Shown: piece after piece, positions 14,532-18,477 of the stretch
How the letters are laid out: every line of letters starts with the position of its first letter
Numbering within the stretch: the stretch's first letter is position 1
NCBI GenBank assembly: GCA_938038825.1
Contig: CALHST010000057.1
Coordinates: 1-18,477 of the forward strand
Direction: 5' to 3'
Length of the DNA: 18,477 bases
Source of the DNA: an uncultured Paracoccaceae bacterium
Lineage (GTDB): Bacteria; Pseudomonadota; Alphaproteobacteria; Rhodobacterales; Rhodobacteraceae
The notes under the pieces: generated by a model
What the model saw: the letters and a program-made list of their open reading frames with translations, nothing else
Told to the model about the DNA's origin: nothing
Database searches by the model: none
Program-made: the position numbers and the translations under genes

Positions 14532-14561
14532 GACGCTGGTATGGTCCGGCGTCATTCGACG
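14532..14561 (+). promoter_or_regulatory. Two mutually exclusive leader hairpins upstream of the BI-1 gene
   Basis: GACGCTGG (14532-14539) pairs with CCGGCGTC (14546-14553), with one T-G wobble and a 6-nt loop. CGTC (14550-14553) can instead pair with GACG (14558-14561) around ATTC. Both folds use the same bases and end 9-17 nt before the GGAGG at 14571. This could be a simple leader structure or a switch; no ligand-binding fold is recognised. The promoter upstream is unclear: TTGAAT near 14490 with AATATT 17 nt downstream is the best I can find. Confidence 0.35.
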
Positions 14562-14580
14562 TTTGTATTTGGAGGTCTTA

Positions 14581-15360
14581 ATGGCTGAACTAAACACGAT
14601 CCGGACAGCGGCGGGCGCCCGCGTGGCGGACATCGATGCAGGATTGCGCGCCCACATGAACAAAGTCTACGGCACAATGTCCGTGGGCATGCTTATCACC
14701 GCTTTGGCGGCTTGGGCGATTGCAGGTTTGGCTGTAACAACAGATCCATCCAATGCGGTGGCGCAGATTGGTGCAAATAAGTACCTGACGGCTTTGGGTG
14801 GGACATTGTTCCTGTCCCCACTGAAATGGGTCATCATGTTTGCGCCTTTGGCGTTCCTGTTCTTCGGCTGGGGTGCTTTGATGCGCCGCGGATCCGCAGC
14901 GACAGTGCAGCTGGGCTTCTTTGTCTTCGCGGCTGTGATGGGCATCTCGATGAGCTCCATCTTTATGATCTACACACCGTATTCGATCGCACAGACCTTC
15001 TTGGTCACGTCGATCGCATTTGCGGGTCTCAGCCTGTATGGTTACACAACCAAGCGTGACCTAAGCGCGATGGGCACTTTCTTGATGATGGGTGTGATCG
15101 GTCTTTTGGTTGCAATGGTTGTGAACCTGTTCTTGCAATCCAGCGTCATGATGATGGCGATTTCTGCATTGGGCATCCTGATTTTTGCCGGCCTGACAGC
15201 GTACTACACGCAGGACATCAAAATGACCTATGTGGCGCACGCAAGCCATGGCGACCAAGATTGGTTGGACAAAGCAGCCTATGACGGCGCGCTGAGCCTC
15301 TATATCTCCTTCTTGAACATGTTCCAGTTCTTGATGATGTTTATGGGCCAGCAAGAGTAA
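14581..15360 (+). CDS. Bax inhibitor-1/YccA family membrane protein
   Basis: A 259-residue protein with seven hydrophobic segments at about 32-52, 82-101, 110-131, 140-157, 163-185, 188-209 and 238-256, and the family pattern AFAGLSLYGYTTKRDLS (146-162) and GALSLYISFLNMFQF (236-250). The family includes E. coli YbhL/YccA and the Ca2+ channel BsYetJ. Oddly, both aspartates of the BsYetJ-type di-aspartate sensor appear missing: the usual YDTQ reads YYTQ (Y209), and the usual LYLDF reads LYISF (S243). Residue D212 two positions after the TQ might substitute. The ATG at 14581 has GGAGG five bases upstream; an in-frame TTG at 14563 is less likely. The gene is monocistronic, with a leader hairpin and a strong terminator. 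Confidence 0.92.
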   Translation: MAELNTIRTAAGARVADIDAGLRAHMNKVYGTMSVGMLITALAAWAIAGLAVTTDPSNAVAQIGANKYLTALGGTLFLSPLKWVIMFAPLAFLFFGWGALMRRGSAATVQLGFFVFAAVMGISMSSIFMIYTPYSIAQTFLVTSIAFAGLSLYGYTTKRDLSAMGTFLMMGVIGLLVAMVVNLFLQSSVMMMAISALGILIFAGLTAYYTQDIKMTYVAHASHGDQDWLDKAAYDGALSLYISFLNMFQFLMMFMGQQE

Positions 15361-15389
15361 CACGCTCTTTCAATCCAAAAATTCCAAGC

Positions 15390-15422
15390 AAGGGCTGGTC
15401 GAAAGACCGGCCCTTTTCTTTT
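15390..15422 (+). terminator. Intrinsic terminator of the BI-1 gene
   Basis: An 11-bp stem (AAGGGCTGGTC at 15390-15400 with GACCGGCCCTT at 15405-15415, one T-G wobble), a GAAA tetraloop, then TTTTCTTTT. It lies 30 nt after the stop: a textbook rho-independent terminator. Confidence 0.92.
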
Positions 15423-15442
15423 GCGGCAAAGGCACGTGACCC

Positions 15443-15910
15443 ATGGAAATTACCGAACTCGCCCCACCGGACGCACGCCGTCTTTTGCCCCTTTTGCACC
15501 AAGTGCACGCGCTGCATGTTGAGGCGCTGCCAAACATGTATCCCGCCTTCACCGATGACGACGCGGTCGCGCAGTTTCTAACAGGCTGGCTGTCACAAGA
15601 TGGCGTCACCGCCTTGATCGCAGGCCCGCATGACGCGCCCCTAGGGTATCTTGTCTATGCAGTCGAAACCCGCGCACCCTCCGTTATGCGTGCTGGAGAG
15701 ACCGTCGGCATGGTGCATCACATCAGCGTGGATGCCGCGCATCGACGGCGAGGTATTGCCAAGGCGTTGTTCGCAGAGGCCCGCGCGCGGCTAGCAGCGC
15801 GAGATGTCACCACACTTGCCACGACCTACGCTGCCTTCAACGCAGCCTCTGCAGCGCTGATGGCATCCGAAGGGTTGGTGCCTACGACAATTTACGCACG
15901 CACGGTTTAG
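15443..15910 (+). CDS. GNAT family N-acetyltransferase
   Basis: A 155-residue acetyltransferase fold. The acetyl-CoA motif A is HHISVDAAHRRRGIAKALF at 92-110, with RRRGIA (101-106) as the pyrophosphate-binding loop, followed by the motif-B region ATTYAAFNAASAALMASEGLVPT. The N-terminal half (HQVHALHVEALPNMYPAF) is typical of GNATs acting on small molecules or peptides, but the substrate cannot be read. The ATG at 15443 is preceded by a weak GGCACG only. It starts 20 nt after the BI-1 terminator, so its own promoter must overlap that terminator or it depends on read-through. It ends 5 nt from the convergent second GNAT, with which it shares no close similarity. Confidence 0.88.
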   Translation: MEITELAPPDARRLLPLLHQVHALHVEALPNMYPAFTDDDAVAQFLTGWLSQDGVTALIAGPHDAPLGYLVYAVETRAPSVMRAGETVGMVHHISVDAAHRRRGIAKALFAEARARLAARDVTTLATTYAAFNAASAALMASEGLVPTTIYARTV

Positions 15911-15915
15911 CACCG

Positions 15916-16401
15916 CTAGACCAGCGACAAACGCATTCTTAGTGAGGGAAACGAAACCCCACCTTCCAATGTCACGTCCATCGGGCCAACTATTTCAAAC
16001 CCAAAGCTTTGATAGAACGGTTCGGCACTCAGCGTGGACCAGCATTCCATTTGCGTGACCCCGGCTATGCGCGCCTGCGCAAAGCAGTGTTCGATCAATC
16101 GACGCCCAATCCCGCGCCGCACATGGCGATCATCCGTGGCGACATGGCGCACATGCCCCAGCGTTGCGTCTTTGACATCGCGGGTCCAACCGCCCGCACC
16201 CAGAACGGTACCCGCTTCTTCGGCGACGTAAAACGTCCCACATTCCAGTAGGTTTGGTTGCGCTTTGACGATGATCGGTAACGCCGCATCCAAGACTTCA
16301 GCCGGATAGGCGCTTGCCAAAAGCTTGGGGTACGCGCGTTCGAACACCGCCCCGACTGCCGCTATATCCGCCAGCGTTGTGGGTCGAATGGTAATGCTCA
16401 T
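15916..16401 (-). CDS. GNAT family N-acetyltransferase
   Basis: A 161-residue GNAT with N-terminal SITIRPTTLADIAAVGAVFERAY-type beta1-alpha1, motif A HVATDDRHVRRGIGRRLIE at 86-104 (RRGIG loop 95-99), and the C-terminal AEPFYQSFGFEIVGP (127-140) that is highly typical of the family. The substrate is unknown. The ATG overlaps the stop of the preceding ATPase gene by four bases (ATGA), so it is the last member of a tightly packed run. It is convergent with the other GNAT, with only five bases between the stops and no visible terminator, so transcripts from both sides probably overlap. Confidence 0.92.
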   Translation of the reverse strand: MSITIRPTTLADIAAVGAVFERAYPKLLASAYPAEVLDAALPIIVKAQPNLLECGTFYVAEEAGTVLGAGGWTRDVKDATLGHVRHVATDDRHVRRGIGRRLIEHCFAQARIAGVTQMECWSTLSAEPFYQSFGFEIVGPMDVTLEGGVSFPSLRMRLSLV

Positions 16402-16910
16402 TTCATCTCCTCCTCAAACGCGCGGATTTCGGATCGGCTTTGCAAATGCAACACCCGTAGGTGGGGATTTGCGTCGATCAATTCTGTAAGTTGCTGGCCA
16501 CGGCTGTGCCGCGTGCTCCATATCCAGATGTAGAATTCAACTGTGTGCCGACCAATCCGTTCGACACAACCATCGCCCATATCCGGGCGCGACTGCCCCC
16601 AATTCTGAAAAATACGCTTGGTGACGCGCCAAAACCGCAAACCAATGGGCAGGTCCAGCCAGATCAGCGTGTCCGCCCGCGCTGCACGATTGGGAAAGGT
16701 CGCAGACAAACTGCCCTCGAATATCCACGCTTCGGTCGCTTCGATCTTATGGGCCATGCGGATCTTATCGGCCTTGGGGCGCTCTACCCAATTGGCTAAC
16801 CAGTGGATACGATCCACATGATGCACCGGCAGGCCCGTCGTCCCGCCCAAACGCTGCGCGAGCGTACTTTTTCCCGATCCCGGCCCGCCGACGATCATCA
16901 CCCGCTGCAT
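16398..16910 (-). CDS. Small P-loop ATPase/kinase (FlaR or 'topology modulation' type)
   Basis: A 170-residue P-loop NTPase. Walker A GGPGSGKST is at 8-16, and a Walker-B-like LIWLDLP is at 82-88, preceded by the AWIFEGSLSATFPNRAARAD stretch that marks the adenylate-kinase-like proteins annotated as FlaR or DNA topology modulation protein. A lid-like basic region (WRVTKRIFQNW) follows. Despite those labels the family looks like small-molecule kinases, and no substrate is known. The ATG shares one base with the HIT gene's stop (TGATG), and its own stop overlaps the GNAT start; both couplings suggest stoichiometric expression. It is of normal length for the family. Confidence 0.85.
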   Translation of the reverse strand: MQRVMIVGGPGSGKSTLAQRLGGTTGLPVHHVDRIHWLANWVERPKADKIRMAHKIEATEAWIFEGSLSATFPNRAARADTLIWLDLPIGLRFWRVTKRIFQNWGQSRPDMGDGCVERIGRHTVEFYIWIWSTRHSRGQQLTELIDANPHLRVLHLQSRSEIRAFEEEMK

Positions 16911-17344
16911 CAGACCGCCGCCAATTCGAATTGCAGCTCTGGGACGGTCAGCGCGGCCTGTTGACCCGTTGGTGGCGTGATCACTCGGCGCTGCGTAGGT
17001 CGTGACGCATAATACCGCGCCGACGTAATATCGTCATTGGCAAACAATGGCAGCACATGCGCATGGGCATGCGCCACGTCATTCCCAGAATAGACAAAGC
17101 CCACGCGATTGACCCGGTACTGTGCCTTGAGCGCGCGGGCCACGCGTTGGCCAAGGCTCATAATCTCGCAGGCAAGATCGGCGGGCATATCGTCAAAGCA
17201 CACATAATGGTCACGCGGAATAATCTGCACATGGCCCTCACGAATGGGCGCGGTATCCAGAAACACCGCGCACCGCGCCGTTTGGTGCACGAATTGCGCC
17301 TGCGCCTTACCGGACGCGATCTCGCAGAAAATGCAGCACGTCAT
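16910..17344 (-). CDS. HIT family nucleotide hydrolase/transferase
   Basis: A 144-residue histidine-triad protein. The triad HAHAHVLPL is at 92-100 (H92, H94, H96), and the N-terminal CIFCEIASGKAQA gives the C4/C7 pair often binding zinc in this family. FLDTAPIREGHVQIIPRDHY (29-47) is the usual first half of the nucleotide pocket. Such proteins hydrolyse AMP-lysine, Ap4A-like or other nucleotide conjugates; the exact substrate is open. A C-terminal extension after about residue 112 lacks recognisable motifs. The ATG at 17344 lies three bases after the stop of the upstream hypothetical gene, and its stop overlaps the ATPase start, so it is the second of four genes in a compact operon. Confidence 0.93.
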   Translation of the reverse strand: MTCCIFCEIASGKAQAQFVHQTARCAVFLDTAPIREGHVQIIPRDHYVCFDDMPADLACEIMSLGQRVARALKAQYRVNRVGFVYSGNDVAHAHAHVLPLFANDDITSARYYASRPTQRRVITPPTGQQAALTVPELQFELAAV

Positions 17345-17347
17345 CGC

Positions 17348-17635
17348 TCACGCCTCGCCTCGCAAGTAGACAAGATCATAGGCATAGGATTTGGCGCCCT
17401 TAAACGACACCCACGTCCCCGCCGGGGGGCCACTGCCCTGTTCCGCCGCAGGCACGCCCCAAGCAAGCCCTGCAAGCTCGACCGTGTCCGGGTCAAATGC
17501 CGCCCAGCCAAAGCGCGGGTCCCACTGGATGGTCAACTCGGGGCGATCCGAACGCCGCCACACGCCCACACGGTCGCGGGCAAAGCGATAGATCAACCCA
17601 TCTGATTTACGTCTTAATTCGAATTCTTGTTCCAT
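17348..17635 (-). CDS. Conserved-looking hypothetical protein, 95 aa
   Basis: I do not recognise the family. The ATG at 17635 follows GGGAG by seven bases; upstream frame extension would overlap the rpmG terminator. The protein starts EQEFELRRKSDGLIYRFARDRVGVW, has several tryptophans and aromatic/charged alternation suggesting a small all-beta domain, with a GWAAFDPDTVELAGLAWGVP middle and an AYDLVYLRGEA end. There is no signal peptide or membrane segment, so it is probably cytoplasmic. It is the first gene of a run of four (with HIT, ATPase and GNAT) and begins just 12 nt after the end of the rpmG terminator's T-run. Confidence 0.75.
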   Translation of the reverse strand: MEQEFELRRKSDGLIYRFARDRVGVWRRSDRPELTIQWDPRFGWAAFDPDTVELAGLAWGVPAAEQGSGPPAGTWVSFKGAKSYAYDLVYLRGEA

Positions 17636-17647
17636 AGGATGTCTCCC

Positions 17648-17684
17648 AAAACGAAAAAGGGCCGCGCCTTGCTGGCGCGACCCT
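17648..17684 (-). terminator. Intrinsic terminator of rpmG
   Basis: Read on the minus strand: AGGGTCGCGCC (17684-17674) pairs with GGCGCGGCCCT (17668-17658) around AGCAA, with one T-G wobble, then TTTTTCGTTTT. It lies 28 nt after the rpmG stop and is very strong. Confidence 0.92.
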
Positions 17685-17711
17685 GTCAAACTCTTGGTAA
17701 GGTTTTAGATC

Positions 17712-17879
17712 TTACTTGATCTTGCCTTCCTTGTATTCAACATGCTTGCGCGCCACGGGGTCGTATTTGCGGACGACCATTTTTTCCGTCATCGTGCGGG
17801 CGTTTTTCTTTGTCACATAAAAGTGGCCAGTATCCGCGGTGGAGTTCAGGCGGATCTTGATTGTGGTTGGCTTCGCCAT
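17712..17879 (-). CDS. rpmG: 50S ribosomal protein L33
   Basis: A 55-residue protein, the canonical length. It begins MAKPTTIKIRLNSTADTGHFY and continues VTKKNARTMTEKMVVRKYDPVARKHVEYKE, matching bacterial L33. It has no cysteine pairs, so it is the zinc-independent form, as usual in alphaproteobacteria. The ATG at 17879 is preceded by GAGGAG about nine bases upstream; a longer in-frame start would add non-homologous residues. It has its own sigma70-like promoter (17939-17966) and terminator (17648-17684), so it is transcribed singly and strongly despite lying between the chromate transporter and a hypothetical gene on the same strand. Confidence 0.98.
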   Translation of the reverse strand: MAKPTTIKIRLNSTADTGHFYVTKKNARTMTEKMVVRKYDPVARKHVEYKEGKIK

Positions 17880-17896
17880 GGTAAGTGCTCCTCGCG

Positions 17897-17915
17897 CCGC
17901 GCAACTGGGGCGCGG
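17897..17915 (-). promoter_or_regulatory. Short GC hairpin in the rpmG leader
   Basis: CCGCGC (17897-17902) and GCGCGG (17910-17915) form a perfect 6-bp stem around a 7-nt loop, in the predicted 5' leader just upstream of the GAGGAG ribosome binding site. It may influence rpmG translation; there is no T-run, so it is not a typical terminator. Confidence 0.3.
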
Positions 17916-17938
17916 AATGAATCTCGAATGAAGTCTGC

Positions 17939-17966
17939 CTTGTAAGGATTGAAGGAGTGCTGTCAA
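17939..17966 (-). promoter_or_regulatory. Sigma70-like promoter of rpmG
   Basis: On the minus strand TTGACA (complement of 17961-17966) is followed after 16 nt by TACAAG (complement of 17939-17944). The -35 is perfect and the -10 matches four of six. It predicts a transcript start near 17932 and a leader of about 53 nt. It lies between the chromate transporter stop and rpmG. Confidence 0.65.
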
Positions 17967-17979
17967 CCGGTATTCATCT

Positions 17980-18477
17980 TTATCCGGTGATGAAATGTAA
18001 CCCCAGCGCCAAAACAGCCGCCGCGCCCAGAACTTTGGGCAAGGACCAATGCAAACGGAACAACAACCCTGCGCTGATCAAGGCCAAAATCAAAGCGGAT
18101 GGGTTCAGGCTGCTTAGGTCTGGAACCCATGGCTTGAACACACCCAAGCCCACCTGATTTACTTGGGCAAAGATCACATGCATCGCAAACCAGATCGACA
18201 GATTGGCGATCACCCCAACAACAGCAGCTGTGATTCCCTGTAGCGCCCCCTTGAGACGTGGTTGCGTGGCGATCCATTCCACATACGGTGCTGCGGCAAA
18301 GATCCACAGGAAACACGGAATGAACGTGACCCAAAGCGTCAGCAGCGCCGCTGCGACGGCGAGTCCCCAGCCGCCCTGCCCGGCCCCTGCCGCGAAACCA
18401 ACGAATTGCGTGACCAGAATCAGCGGCCCCGGCGTGGTTTCCGCCAAACCCAAGCCGTCCATCATCTGCGCCGCAGA
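17980..18477 (-). CDS. chrA: Chromate transporter (CHR family), N-terminal part outside window
   Basis: The frame runs off the right edge; the last 165 residues are visible. They include GLAETTPGPLILVTQFVGFAAG, the signature that opens the second half of ChrA-type transporters, then about five hydrophobic segments (for example LAVAAALLTLWVTFIPCFLWIFAAAPYVEWI and ALQGITAAVVGVIANLSIWF) and the helical end SLPKVLGAAAVLALGLHFITG. CHR proteins export chromate, probably by proton antiport, in the inner membrane. Whether the missing part makes this a long two-domain ChrA cannot be seen. The TAA stop is at 17980-17982, 14 nt upstream of the rpmG -35. Chromate is the family's named substrate; a natural substrate such as sulfate-like anions is also possible. 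Confidence 0.9.
   Translation of the reverse strand, partial: SAAQMMDGLGLAETTPGPLILVTQFVGFAAGAGQGGWGLAVAAALLTLWVTFIPCFLWIFAAAPYVEWIATQPRLKGALQGITAAVVGVIANLSIWFAMHVIFAQVNQVGLGVFKPWVPDLSSLNPSALILALISAGLLFRLHWSLPKVLGAAAVLALGLHFITG

Noticed and set aside
17340..17352. Twelve-base match (GCTCACGCCTCG) to the edge of the right-hand REP unit
   Set aside because: It lacks the palindromic core and lies at a gene junction largely constrained by coding; treated as coincidence.
17684..17689. TTGACA on the minus strand before the terminator, as a promoter for the 95-aa protein operon
   Set aside because: The bases 16-18 nt downstream are GC-rich terminator stem with no -10-like sequence.

Overview
The window looks like a chromosomal segment from an alphaproteobacterium of the order Rhodobacterales (Roseobacter group). 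This is inferred from the gene content: a Cys-free 55-residue ribosomal protein L33, a short DUF1127 protein, a compact XRE regulator of the kind seen across alphaproteobacteria, a Bax-inhibitor-1 protein with the N-terminus usual for this group, and an 8-oxoguanine deaminase. Coding is dense and almost entirely housekeeping or metabolic. I see no phage, transposase, CRISPR array, rRNA or tRNA. Both edges cut through genes: a beta-helix membrane protein on the left and a chromate transporter on the right.

Layout. 1-3905 (+): the 3' part of a repeat-rich membrane protein, then mtnP (methylthioadenosine phosphorylase), an SDR-DoxX fusion that overlaps mtnP and has no ordinary start codon, and a DUF2269 membrane protein. 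3914-4621 (-): an exported DsbA-like thioredoxin. 4691-5230 (+): apt. 5285-7233 (-): mgtE followed, with a 4-nt overlap, by 5-formyltetrahydrofolate cyclo-ligase. 7338-8621 (+): guaD. 8745-11800 (-): XRE regulator, hisN, 8-oxoguanine deaminase and a CAP-domain lipoprotein, the last three with overlapping stop/start codons. 12101-13060 (+): a quinone oxidoreductase-like MDR. 13150-14031 (-): a LysR regulator, divergent from a DUF1127 gene. 14581-15360 (+): a BI-1 family protein with a strong terminator. 15443-15910 (+): a GNAT. 15916-18477 (-): chromate transporter, rpmG with its own promoter and terminator, then a packed run of hypothetical protein, HIT protein, small P-loop ATPase and second GNAT.

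How the genes work together. Four separate transcription units deal with purine bases: MtnP releases adenine from methylthioadenosine, Apt turns adenine into AMP, GuaD deaminates guanine, and a second amidohydrolase deaminates oxidised guanine (8-oxoguanine). This is a loose salvage and base-sanitation neighbourhood rather than one operon. The cyclo-ligase returns 5-formyl-THF to the folate pool that purine synthesis also draws on.

Most notable observations: a pair of REP-like palindromes in inverted orientation between convergent guaD and the CAP gene, one of which contains the guaD stop codon; a BI-1 protein in which both aspartates of the family's di-aspartate sensor appear replaced; an atypical SDR with a degenerate catalytic motif fused to a DoxX-like membrane domain; and several candidate regulatory dyads in divergent intergenic regions. 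I did not find a convincing new multi-gene system. The best candidates for something undescribed are the hisN/8-oxoguanine deaminase/lipoprotein run and the SDR-DoxX-DUF2269 membrane set.
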